DNA from: Pseudomonas sp. NFR16
GTDB taxonomy: Bacteria > Pseudomonadota > Gammaproteobacteria > Pseudomonadales > Pseudomonadaceae
Assembly (NCBI RefSeq): GCF_900108875.1
Contig: NZ_FNYJ01000006.1
Coordinates: forward strand, 357,055 to 421,054
DNA: 64,000 nt
Direction: 5' to 3'
Below are positions 36,573-45,435 of this stretch, piece by piece (within the stretch, counting starts at the first letter, position 1; every line of letters starts with the position of its first letter). The notes beneath the pieces are model-generated. The model had not been told where the DNA came from. It saw only the letters and a list, made by a program, of their open reading frames with translations, and searched no databases. The translations under genes were made by a program, and so were the position numbers.

Positions 36573-36666
36573 ATGACTGTTTTCAGTCGATCGGCCCCCT
36601 CACTCGGGTCGTCACGACAATCACTGCTGAACGCTGTAGCTATTCAATAAAAATAAGGAGTTAGCT

Positions 36667-37671
36667 ATGTTGAGTCGCCACGGGATTCGCTCCCTGTGCT
36701 GTGCCGCTGTTGCCACCGCCATTGTCGGGATGACGGGCGGCGCGTTTGCCGCCGATAAGGTCAAGATCGGTTTTCTGGTCAAACAGGCTGAAGAGCCCTG
36801 GTTCCAGACTGAATGGCAATTCGCCGAGAAAGCTGGCCAGGATCACGGTTTCGAAGTGATCAAGATTGCCGTGCCGGACGGCGAGAAAACCCTCTCTGCC
36901 ATCGACAGCCTGGCTGCCAACGGCGCCAAGGGCTTCGTCATTTGCCCGCCTGATGTCTCCCTCGGTCCGTCGATCGTTGCCAAAGCCAAGCTCAACGACA
37001 TAAAGGTCATGGCCGTGGATGATCGCTTCGTCGATGCCAAAGGCAAGTTCATGGAAGACGTTCCTTATCTGGGCATGGCCGCTTTCGAGGTCGGTCAGAA
37101 ACAGGGCGCGGCCATGGCCACCGAAGCGCAGAATCGCAAGTGGGACTGGAAGGAAACCTACGCGATCATTAACACCTACAACGAGCTGGACACGGGCAAG
37201 AAGCGCACCGACGGTTCGGTCGATGCACTGAAGAAAGCCGGTCTGCCGGAAGACCATATCCTCTTCACCCCGCAGAAGACTCTCGACGTACCTGGCAGCA
37301 TGGACGCCACCAACGCGGCCTTGCCCAAACTGCCCAGTGGCGCGAAAAACCTCATCGTCGGCGGCATGAACGACAACACCGTACTCGGTGGCGTACGCGC
37401 AACCGCAGGCGCGGGGTTTGCTCCGGCCAACGTCATAGGCATCGGTATCAACGGCACCGACGCCATCGACGAACTGAAGAAACCCGAAAGCGGCTTCTTC
37501 GGCTCGATGCTGCCAAGCCCTGACAAAGAGGGCTACAACACCGCCCTGCAAATGTACGAGTGGGTGACCACCGGCAAGGAGCCGGCGAAGTACACCGCCA
37601 TGGATGACGTGACCCTGATCACCCGTGCGAACTTCAAGGACGTGTTGACCAAGATCGGTCTGTACAAGTAA
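36667..37671 (+). CDS. araF: L-arabinose ABC transporter substrate-binding protein AraF
   Basis: Periplasmic binding protein of 334 aa with a signal peptide of about 28 residues (ends GGAFA-A). The mature start VKIGFLVKQAEEPWFQTEW and the IAVPDGEKTLSAIDSLA and VGGMNDNTVLGGVRAT stretches match E. coli AraF closely. In pseudomonads such AraF systems carry L-arabinose and may also take D-galactose or D-fucose. An AAGGAG ribosome site precedes the ATG. First gene of araFGH. Confidence 0.94.
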   Translation: MLSRHGIRSLCCAAVATAIVGMTGGAFAADKVKIGFLVKQAEEPWFQTEWQFAEKAGQDHGFEVIKIAVPDGEKTLSAIDSLAANGAKGFVICPPDVSLGPSIVAKAKLNDIKVMAVDDRFVDAKGKFMEDVPYLGMAAFEVGQKQGAAMATEAQNRKWDWKETYAIINTYNELDTGKKRTDGSVDALKKAGLPEDHILFTPQKTLDVPGSMDATNAALPKLPSGAKNLIVGGMNDNTVLGGVRATAGAGFAPANVIGIGINGTDAIDELKKPESGFFGSMLPSPDKEGYNTALQMYEWVTTGKEPAKYTAMDDVTLITRANFKDVLTKIGLYK

Positions 37672-37764
37672 TCGCGGCGCACATTGGCGGGCCTGATCAC
37701 ACAGGCTGACATCTGCAAGGCCTCGCTTCATGCCCATGGCGTGGAGCGAGGAGGAGGGTGGTTC

Positions 37765-39291
37765 ATGCAACAGGCATCAGCTCAACAACAGCAACCAGGC
37801 GGCAGTCTGCGCTTCAACGGGATCGGCAAGACCTTCCCGGGCGTGAAGGCGCTGTCAGACATCAATTTCGAAGCTCGGCCAGGCAGCGTTCATGCGTTGA
37901 TGGGCGAGAACGGCGCGGGCAAATCCACGCTACTGAAAATCCTTGGCGGCTCGTACCAGCCTAACAGCGGCGACCTGCAGATCGGCGATCAGCACCTCGC
38001 ATTCAAGTCCACCGCGGACAGCATCGCTGCCGGGGTTGCAGTGATTCACCAGGAACTGCATCTGGTGCCGGAAATGTCGGTGGCGGAGAACCTGCTGCTG
38101 GGGCACATGCCCAATCGCTGGGGCATGGTCAACCGCCGCGCGATGACGCGCCGCGCCCGCGAACTGCTCAAAGGCCTGGCGGACGAAATCGATCCGGGCA
38201 TGCGCCTGGGCGACCTGTCTTTGGGCCAGCGGCAACTGGTGGAAATCGCCAAGGCCATGTCGCGCAATGCTCACGTCATCGCCTTCGATGAGCCGACCAG
38301 CAGCCTCTCGGCGCGGGAAATCGATCGCCTGATGGACATCATCGTCAAGCTGCGCGACGAAGGACGAGTGATTCTATATGTGTCGCACCGCATGGAAGAG
38401 ATTTTCCGGGTGTGCGACGCGGTGACCGTGTTCAAGGACGGACGCTTCGTGCGCACCTTCGAAGACATGGCTGAGCTGGACCATGATCGTCTGGTGACGT
38501 GCATGGTCGGGCGCGACATTCAGGACATTTACAATTATCGCCCGCGCCAGCATCAGGGGCCGAGTCTGCGCGTCACCGGTTTGATGGGGCCGGGGCTGCA
38601 GGAGCCGGTCAGTTTCGCGGTCGAGAAGGGCGAAGTGCTGGGCTTCTTCGGGCTGGTCGGCGCCGGTCGTACCGAGCTGTTCCGCCTGCTTTCCGGGCTG
38701 ACGCGCAGTCAGGCCGGCGCCCTGCAACTGGATGGCAAGCCCCTTGAACTGCGATCCCCGCGCGATGCGATTTCCGCCGGCATCCTGCTGTGCCCGGAAG
38801 ACCGCAAGAAGGAAGGCATCGTGCCGCTGTCCAGCGTCGCCGAAAACATCAATATCGGCGCGCGGCCTAGACATGTGCACCTGGGTTGCCTGATTCAGGG
38901 CAAGTGGGAGCGGGAAAACGCCAAGGGCCAGATCCGCTCGATGAACGTCAAGACGCCTTCGCCGGAGCAGCAGATGCTGTTCCTGTCCGGCGGCAATCAG
39001 CAGAAGGCCATTCTCGGCCGCTGGCTGTCGATGCCGATGAAGGTATTGCTGCTCGACGAGCCGACCCGAGGCATCGACATCGGTGCCAAGTCCGAGATTT
39101 ATCAGATCATCCACAACCTGGCGGCGGACGGCATCGCGGTCATCGTCGTGTCCAGCGATCTGATGGAAGTGATGGGCATTTCCGACCGCATTCTGGTCAT
39201 GAGCGAAGGCGCGATCACCGGCGAGCTTTCTCGCGATGAGGCCAACGAGCAACGGTTATTGCAGCTGGCATTGCCGCGCACGCGCGGCTGA
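37765..39291 (+). CDS. araG: Arabinose ABC transporter ATPase AraG
   Basis: Tandem-domain sugar ATPase of 508 aa. Domain 1 has Walker A GENGAGKST, signature LSLGQRQLVEIAKAM and Walker B VIAFDEPTSSL. Domain 2 has the degenerate GLVGAGRTEL loop, LSGGNQQKAILGRWL and LLLDEPTRGIDIG, as usual in the RbsA/AraG group. The ATG at 37765 follows GGAGGAGGG. Energises uptake with AraH and AraF. Confidence 0.95.
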   Translation: MQQASAQQQQPGGSLRFNGIGKTFPGVKALSDINFEARPGSVHALMGENGAGKSTLLKILGGSYQPNSGDLQIGDQHLAFKSTADSIAAGVAVIHQELHLVPEMSVAENLLLGHMPNRWGMVNRRAMTRRARELLKGLADEIDPGMRLGDLSLGQRQLVEIAKAMSRNAHVIAFDEPTSSLSAREIDRLMDIIVKLRDEGRVILYVSHRMEEIFRVCDAVTVFKDGRFVRTFEDMAELDHDRLVTCMVGRDIQDIYNYRPRQHQGPSLRVTGLMGPGLQEPVSFAVEKGEVLGFFGLVGAGRTELFRLLSGLTRSQAGALQLDGKPLELRSPRDAISAGILLCPEDRKKEGIVPLSSVAENINIGARPRHVHLGCLIQGKWERENAKGQIRSMNVKTPSPEQQMLFLSGGNQQKAILGRWLSMPMKVLLLDEPTRGIDIGAKSEIYQIIHNLAADGIAVIVVSSDLMEVMGISDRILVMSEGAITGELSRDEANEQRLLQLALPRTRG

Positions 39292-39330
39292 CAGCGGGTG
39301 TTGACAGTGAAAAATAAAAACGAGGTGCGT

Positions 39331-40296
39331 ATGTCTACCGAAACCAGCCTGACGGCTCCCCGCCAGGGCATGAACATGCGTCGATTCTTCGACGATTGGG
39401 CGATGCTCCTGGCCGCACTGGGCATATTTGTGCTCTGTGCCTTGCTCATCGATAACTTCATATCGCCGCTCAATATGCGTGGCCTGGGGCTGGCGATTTC
39501 AACCGTGGGCATCGCGGCCTGCACCATGCTGTTCTGCCTGGCATCCGGGCATTTCGACCTGTCGGTCGGTTCGGTGCTGGCCTGCTCGGGCGTCATCGCC
39601 GGGATCGTCATTCGTGACACCGAGAGCGTGTTCCTTGGCGTGTCGGCGGCGCTGGCCATGGGGCTGCTGGTTGGGCTGATCAACGGCATCGTCATTGCCA
39701 AGTTGCGCATCAACGCGTTGATCACCACGCTGGCGACCATGCAGATCGTGCGCGGTCTGGCGTATATCTTTTCCAACGGCAAAGCGGTAGGCGTGGGCGA
39801 AGAAGGCTTCTTCGTGTTCGGCAACGGGCAGTTGTTCGGCGTGCCGGTGCCGATCCTGATCACCGTCGTCTGCTTCGTGTTCTTCGGCTGGCTGCTGAAC
39901 TACACCACCTACGGGCGCAATTCGCTGGCCATCGGCGGTAATCAGGAAGCCGCGTTGCTCGCGGGCGTTCATGTCGACCGCACCAAGATCATCATTTTCG
40001 CCGTGCACGGCCTGATCGGCGCGTTGGCGGGTGTGGTGCTGGCCTCGCGGATGACCTCCGGCCAGCCGATGATCGGTCAGGGGTTTGAACTCACGGTGAT
40101 TTCTGCCTGCGTATTGGGCGGGGTTTCGCTCAGCGGCGGCATCGGCATGATCCGCCACGTGATTGCCGGTGTGCTGATTCTGGCGATCATCGAGAACGCG
40201 ATGAACCTGAAGAACATCGACACCTTCTACCAATATGTGATTCGCGGCACGATTCTGTTGCTGGCGGTGATCATCGACCGGCTCAAACGCCGCTGA
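39331..40296 (+). CDS. araH: Arabinose ABC transporter permease AraH
   Basis: Inner-membrane permease of 321 aa with about ten hydrophobic segments. The branched-chain/ribose permease signature appears in GHFDLSVGSVLACSGVIAG and ALAGVVLASRMTSGQP, GGVSLSGGIG. The ATG at 39331 (MSTETSL) has CGAGG upstream; a GTG 33 bases earlier is possible but would only lengthen the cytosolic start. Last gene of araFGH, followed by a hairpin. Confidence 0.95.
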   Translation: MSTETSLTAPRQGMNMRRFFDDWAMLLAALGIFVLCALLIDNFISPLNMRGLGLAISTVGIAACTMLFCLASGHFDLSVGSVLACSGVIAGIVIRDTESVFLGVSAALAMGLLVGLINGIVIAKLRINALITTLATMQIVRGLAYIFSNGKAVGVGEEGFFVFGNGQLFGVPVPILITVVCFVFFGWLLNYTTYGRNSLAIGGNQEAALLAGVHVDRTKIIIFAVHGLIGALAGVVLASRMTSGQPMIGQGFELTVISACVLGGVSLSGGIGMIRHVIAGVLILAIIENAMNLKNIDTFYQYVIRGTILLLAVIIDRLKRR

Positions 40297-40311
40297 CCCG
40301 CCCCGGGTAAG

Positions 40312-40341
40312 GGCGTACGGCCGTCACGCGTGCCGTACGCC
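40312..40341. terminator. Strong hairpin between convergent araH and amidase
   Basis: Perfect ten-base stem GGCGTACGGC/GCCGTACGCC with a ten-base loop. No clear T run follows on the plus strand. Confidence 0.5.
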
Positions 40342-40387
40342 TGACGATTTCCCGAGTCGGCCTTTCCTCTCGGAACCCGCGCAACGC

Positions 40388-41716
40388 TCAGCCGTGCAGG
40401 CGTTGCTCGATCCAGTGCGCAAATCCCAACGTCGCGGTCTCGCTCATCGAAGGTCCGACCAGTTGAATGCCCAGCGGCAGACCTTGAGGTCCGAATCCGG
40501 TCGGCAGTGCCACACTCGGCAAACCCAGCAGACTCCAGATACGTGAGAACAGCGGATCGCCAGTGGCGGTAAGGCCTGCATCGGCCTCACCACACGCGCT
40601 GGGCGTCATCAACAGATCGTATCCGGCAAAGCCACGTCCCAGTTGATGACGGGCCGACGCCACGTGCGCGCGATGGCTGACGGTCTGCTCGTAGGTCACG
40701 GCGGCGCCGCGCTCGAGCATTGCCCTGAGCCGTTCACTCAGCAATTCAGGATGTTGCAAACGCTCATCGGCCAGCGCCTTGAAGGCCTCGGCGCACATCA
40801 CTTCATCATGCACCGCGGTCAGCGCGGCAACGGCGTCGGGCAGGCTGACATCGACCACGAAAGCGCCAGCCCTGGCCAGACGCTGGACAGTGGCTTCGAA
40901 CGCCTGCTGCGCCGCTGCACTGGCGCTGTCCCAATGCGGTGTGTGACAGACGCCGATTCGAGGTTTGCTGTCCGCGGGCAAATCACGCCAAGCCGCAGCA
41001 TTGGCCATCACCGAGGTCAGCAGCGCGACGTCCGCCACACTGCGGCCGAAACCGCCTACGGTGTCCAGCGACTCACTGAGGCTTTTCACGCCTGCACGGG
41101 AAATCAGGCCGAAGCCAGGTTTGAAACCCACGATCCCGCAGTAGGCCGCCGGGCGAACAATGGATGCAGCGGTCTGCGTTCCCAGCGCCAGCGGCACCAT
41201 GTTCGCCGCCACGGCTGCTGCCGAGCCACTGGAGGATCCGCCCGGTGTGTGCCCCGGATTGTGCGGGTTGCGAGTTGGCCCGGGGGTGAAGGTGGCGAAT
41301 TCGGTGGTCACGGTCTTGCCTAACACGATGGCCCCCGCTGCTTTGCACAGGGCAACGGCGGCTGCATCGGTCACCGGCTGATGCCGTTCATAGATTGCCG
41401 AGCCATATCCGGTCGGAAAGTCTCGGGTGTCGAACAGGTCCTTCACACCCAGCGGCAGACCATGCAAAGGCCCGCGTATCGGACCCGCATCCAGTGCGCG
41501 GGCGTGTTCGAGGGCGCGCTCGGTATCGATATGGCGCCAGGCCAGGACTTGGGGTTCTTGAGCGCGGATACGTTCCAGGCAGGCGCCGAGCAATTGCTGC
41601 GCGGTCAGTTCCCGGCGCTGGAGCCGTTTGAAGGCTGCGCTGGCGGTCAGCAGACTGGGGTCAGAAGGGGCAAGAGACACGGCGCGTTCCACATCGTCTG
41701 GAGAAAGCTGAATCAT
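40388..41716 (-). CDS. Amidase (amidase-signature family)
   Basis: Cytosolic amidase of 442 aa. The Ser-cisSer-Lys triad can be read as K92 (GVKDLF), S161 in GGSSSGSAA and S185 in QTAASIVRPA; the usual GGSIR loop is altered to AASIVR but the nucleophile and spacing to K92 (93) and S161 (24) match malonamidase E2. Substrate unknown; it is not GatA, which is longer and clusters with gatB. It is followed on the same strand by nothing close and lies 42 bases from the XRE gene upstream, so the two may be cotranscribed. Confidence 0.88.
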   Translation of the reverse strand: MIQLSPDDVERAVSLAPSDPSLLTASAAFKRLQRRELTAQQLLGACLERIRAQEPQVLAWRHIDTERALEHARALDAGPIRGPLHGLPLGVKDLFDTRDFPTGYGSAIYERHQPVTDAAAVALCKAAGAIVLGKTVTTEFATFTPGPTRNPHNPGHTPGGSSSGSAAAVAANMVPLALGTQTAASIVRPAAYCGIVGFKPGFGLISRAGVKSLSESLDTVGGFGRSVADVALLTSVMANAAAWRDLPADSKPRIGVCHTPHWDSASAAAQQAFEATVQRLARAGAFVVDVSLPDAVAALTAVHDEVMCAEAFKALADERLQHPELLSERLRAMLERGAAVTYEQTVSHRAHVASARHQLGRGFAGYDLLMTPSACGEADAGLTATGDPLFSRIWSLLGLPSVALPTGFGPQGLPLGIQLVGPSMSETATLGFAHWIEQRLHG

Positions 41717-41758
41717 GCCGCAGGGATCGCCGGGCTGTATATCACCCGGCGCAGGACA

Positions 41759-42226
41759 TCAGGTCAGTTTCGAGGTGACGAAGATCAGCCGCACCGACGC
41801 CTGGGCAAGCGACTGCGCTTCGGCTTTCATATTGTCGAGTTCGGCTTTTGCCTGTTCATCCAAGGTGTCGTTCGAGCGGGCTTCGATCAGTTGCGCCATC
41901 TGATACAGCGCGTCGATCAGGCCATACAGATTGCGATGCAACTGATCGGTCACTTTGTGCAAATGGCTGTCCACAACCGGCTTGAGCCCAGCGCCTTCAC
42001 CCTCATGAACGGCGTTCGATTTGTCCGTGCGCACGCCGCTGAGTACGTAGTTGAGGTCCACGCCAGCCTCGGCAATGCGCAGCAGGTAGCTGGTCTTGGG
42101 CGAGCGCGCCCCACTTTCATAATTACCTTGTGCGTTCGTTTCTACGCCTCCGATCGCGCCGAGGGCGCTCTGGGAGAGTTTAAGCCGGTTGCGTTCCTGC
42201 CTGAGCCGCACACCGATCCCTGACAT
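41759..42226 (-). CDS. XRE-family transcriptional regulator
   Basis: Protein of 155 aa. The N-terminal Cro/CI-type HTH (about 5-65) reads GVRLRQERNRLKLSQSALG then YESGARSPKTSYLLRIAEAGVDLNYVLSG. The C-terminal half is helical, with charged heptads near 115-145 that suggest a coiled coil for dimerisation. The gene lies upstream of the amidase. A perfect inverted repeat lies about 145 bases before its start. Confidence 0.88.
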   Translation of the reverse strand: MSGIGVRLRQERNRLKLSQSALGAIGGVETNAQGNYESGARSPKTSYLLRIAEAGVDLNYVLSGVRTDKSNAVHEGEGAGLKPVVDSHLHKVTDQLHRNLYGLIDALYQMAQLIEARSNDTLDEQAKAELDNMKAEAQSLAQASVRLIFVTSKLT

Positions 42227-42369
42227 GATGAAACTCCTTGATCATTGGCCGTAGCCTGAATGACGCGTCTTGCAGCGGGGAGCTCGTAGCATCCCTTTTG
42301 CCGGGAGAATTCCAACGAGTGGGTTGATGTAAACCAAATGAACAACGGTTTAGGCGTTCGGACGATAAC

Positions 42370-42389
42370 CCACATTCATTCGAATGTGG
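42370..42389. promoter_or_regulatory. Inverted repeat upstream of XRE gene
   Basis: CCACATTC/GAATGTGG with a four-base centre; a candidate operator. The rest of the 42227-42543 gap shows nothing else. Confidence 0.4.
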
Positions 42390-42543
42390 ATCCATTTTGG
42401 TGCTGTCTGTCAGACTTTTCTCAAATGGTTGTATGAAAGTGTTACGGCTGAATGGAATTTCATAAACAGCGCGTATAGAAACCGGGCACAACGCGTGCAG
42501 GGCCGCCGCGTTGCATGACGGCCCGTCAGTTCATACGCCGGGA

Positions 42544-43155
42544 TCAGGAAGGGCAGCGCGAGGAGGGCTGGCGAGCCCAGTCAGTCGCAGTTCGAGCGAT
42601 GACGTCGGCCAGGCTGGACACGGCTTTCTGATGGGCCAGCACCAGGTTCTCCATGCCGGTTCCGGCAGGCTGTCGGATGACGCTGCTGCAGGTCAGCGTC
42701 TGGCGTTTGACCCCGGCGCCCCGCAAGCTCAGGTTCCATACCACGTCGATCAGCGCGTATCGATCGAGCACTGACTCGAACCGTCGCACGTCGGTGCGCA
42801 CCGACAGCACCGGCTCATCGCTCTGTTTGGGCAAACCGGCCAGATCCCGCGACCCCAGGCGACGCTCCAGTTGTCCGGTCAGCGCGTCGTGAAACTCGTC
42901 CCCGAGCGGCGCGCCCCAGCGTTCGTTTTCCAGAATCGCCAGACTGCCATCGCCCTGACGCACCACCAGGGGCGGCTGATCCACTTGCACGGCCATCAGC
43001 ACCGGCTGCATCTCGAATTGAAACGGTGCCTGGGCGACATTGGCTGCAGGCTCGGTCGCAGGCGCGATGAGGGTGTAGTAACGCGTCGGCGTCGAGGAGC
43101 AGGCGCCCAGGCTCAACGCGCAGGCCAACATCAGAAGGTGGTTACGCAGGGTCAT
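42544..43155 (-). CDS. pqiC: PqiC-type outer-membrane lipoprotein (ABC-type transport auxiliary)
   Basis: Lipoprotein of 203 aa with signal and lipobox LSLGAC at about 15-20 (lipidated Cys20). The rest is the PqiC/YmbA fold (TRYYTLIAP start, then QVDQPPLVVRQGD, NERWGAPLGDEFHDALTGQLERRL). PqiC caps the PqiB tube at the outer membrane. Its start overlaps pqiB by four bases (ATGA). Last gene of the pqi operon. Confidence 0.92.
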   Translation of the reverse strand: MTLRNHLLMLACALSLGACSSTPTRYYTLIAPATEPAANVAQAPFQFEMQPVLMAVQVDQPPLVVRQGDGSLAILENERWGAPLGDEFHDALTGQLERRLGSRDLAGLPKQSDEPVLSVRTDVRRFESVLDRYALIDVVWNLSLRGAGVKRQTLTCSSVIRQPAGTGMENLVLAHQKAVSSLADVIARTATDWARQPSSRCPS

Positions 43156-44834
43156 TGCACAGGCTCCGGAGCGATTTCACGGGATGAGGAAGAACCTTTA
43201 TACGAGCCGGGCGCCGCGTCGCCGCTGCGTCCTCGAATCAGCGATTCGGGGTGTCGGCTGAGGAAGTCGGTCAGCACGCGCACGGAACGCGCCGTGCGCT
43301 GCACCTCCTCCATGGCCTGGCCCAATTGCTGGCGCGCCGGCGAGTCGTCGGCGAAAGTGTCGTTCGCGCTGCCCAGCGTTTTCTGTGCTTGCTGCAAGGT
43401 GCCACGCATCTGCGGGAGCACTTCGCCGTTGACCTGTTTCATGGTTTTTTGCAGTTCGATCAGGCTGCCGTTGAGGTTCTTGGCCAGATCGTCGAGCGGA
43501 ATCTTGCCCAGCTTGTCGACGAAGGCCTGCAACTGCTCCTGAAGTTTGTCGAAGCTGCCGCCGATGGTAGGCACCTCAAGCGGCCGCGCCTTGGCGTTGT
43601 AGGTAACTTTCGGCGCTTTCGGATCGAAATCCATCGCCACGTACAGCTGGCCAGTCAGCAGGTTGCCGGTGCGAACCTGCGCCCGCAGCCCACGTTCGAC
43701 GAAGCGGCCGATGATTCTCGACGTCTGCTCCTCTTCATCGCCACCGCCAGCCTGTTGCCGAAGCTTGTCGTTGGCCGCGCCCAGTCGTTGCGGGTAAATC
43801 ACAGCGCCAACCACGCCAGGGAAGCTGCCGGTGGCCGGGTCGTAATCCAGGTCCACCGACACCACGCGGCCGACGTTCACGCCCAGGAAATCGACCGGTG
43901 CGTTGACCACCAGCCCGCGCAGGGACTGATTGAAGCGCATGCGAATGTACTTGGGTTCACCGTCCGGTGGGGCGAGGGCGCTGGCCTGATCGTCGAACAG
44001 CTTGAACTCGGCGTTGCCCTCGGCAGGCTTGGCGTCGGGGCTGTAGTTGGGCTCGCGAAACGCAATGCCGCCCGAGATGATCGAGGTCAGCGACTGGGTG
44101 GAGACCTTCAGTCCGGCGGCGCCCAGCGAGACATCCACGCCACTGGCGTTCCAGAATCGCGAGTCGGTGAGCACGAATTCATCGTTGGGCGAGCTGATGA
44201 AGATTTCGATGTCCACGCCCTTGCCGTCCTTGGCCAGTTCGTAGGCCACCACCTGACCGACCTGAATACGGCGGAAGTACACCGGGGAGCCGATGTCCAG
44301 CGAGCCGAGGTCATCGGTGTGCAGGATGAAGCGTTTGCCGCGTTCGCCGAAGGTCACCGGCGGCGGTGTTTCCAGCCCGGTGAAGTTTTTCTCGGTCTTG
44401 TCCGAGCTGCCTGCGTCGGCGCTGATGAATGCACCCGACAGCAAGGTGTCGACGCCTGACACGCCATGGGCGCCGATGCGCGGGCGGACCACCCAGTACT
44501 GCGTGTCGGCGCGGGTGAACGGGGTGGCCGACTGATTCAGTTCGATGGTCGCCAGAATGTGCGTGCGGTCGTCGCTGAGCGCGATGTCGGTCACGGTCCC
44601 GATCACCACGTTCTTGTATTTGACCTGGGTTTTCTTCGCCTCCAGCCCTTCGGCCGTGAGGAACGACACCACCACCTTCGGGCCGACGTTGAGGAAGTCG
44701 TGGATCACCATCGACAGGCCGATGATGCCGGCCACGATAGGCACCAGCCAGACCAGTGATATACGCGCCTTGCGGGCCTTGACATGCGGGCGCGCGGGGG
44801 CTGACGGGGGGAGTGCGTTATCGGACATCTTCAA
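43152..44834 (-). CDS. pqiB: PqiB-type MCE protein (intermembrane lipid transport)
   Basis: Inner-membrane-anchored MCE protein of 560 aa. One membrane segment at about 28-48 is followed by three MlaD/MCE domains (about 50-140, 165-225 and 285-390; for example GPKVVVSFLTAEGLEAKKTQVKYKNVVIG). A long helical C-terminal region (about 410-540) would form the needle that spans the periplasm. Length fits E. coli PqiB (546 aa). It overlaps pqiA by 17 bases and pqiC by 4. Confidence 0.93.
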   Translation of the reverse strand: MKMSDNALPPSAPARPHVKARKARISLVWLVPIVAGIIGLSMVIHDFLNVGPKVVVSFLTAEGLEAKKTQVKYKNVVIGTVTDIALSDDRTHILATIELNQSATPFTRADTQYWVVRPRIGAHGVSGVDTLLSGAFISADAGSSDKTEKNFTGLETPPPVTFGERGKRFILHTDDLGSLDIGSPVYFRRIQVGQVVAYELAKDGKGVDIEIFISSPNDEFVLTDSRFWNASGVDVSLGAAGLKVSTQSLTSIISGGIAFREPNYSPDAKPAEGNAEFKLFDDQASALAPPDGEPKYIRMRFNQSLRGLVVNAPVDFLGVNVGRVVSVDLDYDPATGSFPGVVGAVIYPQRLGAANDKLRQQAGGGDEEEQTSRIIGRFVERGLRAQVRTGNLLTGQLYVAMDFDPKAPKVTYNAKARPLEVPTIGGSFDKLQEQLQAFVDKLGKIPLDDLAKNLNGSLIELQKTMKQVNGEVLPQMRGTLQQAQKTLGSANDTFADDSPARQQLGQAMEEVQRTARSVRVLTDFLSRHPESLIRGRSGDAAPGSYKGSSSSREIAPEPVQ

Positions 44835-45435
44835 CCTCTGCGTCCCAGATTAGCCGGGGATCGAAACTCATGGCGGCGAACATCGTCATCACGACCACCA
44901 GACCAAAAAACAGAATGCCAAGCCGGGGCTCGATGGTGCTCAAGCCGCGGAATTGAACCAGCGCGGCGACCAGCGCCACGACCAGCACGTCGAGCATCGA
45001 CCAATAGCCGATCAGTTCGATGAAGCGATACAGGCGCGAGCGCTCGCGCATGGCCCACTGACTGCGGCGCTGGCACGTCACCAGCAACATGCCCAGCACC
45101 AGAAACTTGATGCAGGGCACCAGCACACTGGCGATGAAGATCAGGATGGCGATGTCCCACGAGCCGCCTTCGGCAAACTCGATGACCCCGCTCATGATGG
45201 TGTTCTCGCTGCTGCTGCCCAGCAATGTCGTGAACATCACCGGAAGCGTGTTGGCCGGGATGTAGAAAATCAGCCCGGCGAGCAGGAACGCCCAGGTGCG
45301 CCTCAGGCTGTCGGGCTTGCGCGCATGGACGGTGGAATCGCAGCGCGGGCAGGTCTCATCGTCCTCTGCGCAGACATAGCTGCACAGGTGGCACAGAGTG
45401 ACATTGTGTTCCCGCGCGAAGGGGATGCCGTTCAT
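44818..45435 (-). CDS. pqiA: PqiA-like membrane protein, second half-protein
   Basis: Inner-membrane protein of 205 aa. The N-terminal zinc ribbon has CHLCSYVC and CPRCDS (about 15-40), then four membrane segments. E. coli PqiA is one chain with two such modules; here the second module is a separate gene. The ATG at 45435 overlaps the stop codon of the first PqiA gene by four bases. It should associate with PqiB. The open frame extends far upstream in this frame only as a shadow of the first gene. Confidence 0.92.
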   Translation of the reverse strand: MNGIPFAREHNVTLCHLCSYVCAEDDETCPRCDSTVHARKPDSLRRTWAFLLAGLIFYIPANTLPVMFTTLLGSSSENTIMSGVIEFAEGGSWDIAILIFIASVLVPCIKFLVLGMLLVTCQRRSQWAMRERSRLYRFIELIGYWSMLDVLVVALVAALVQFRGLSTIEPRLGILFFGLVVVMTMFAAMSFDPRLIWDAEVEDVR

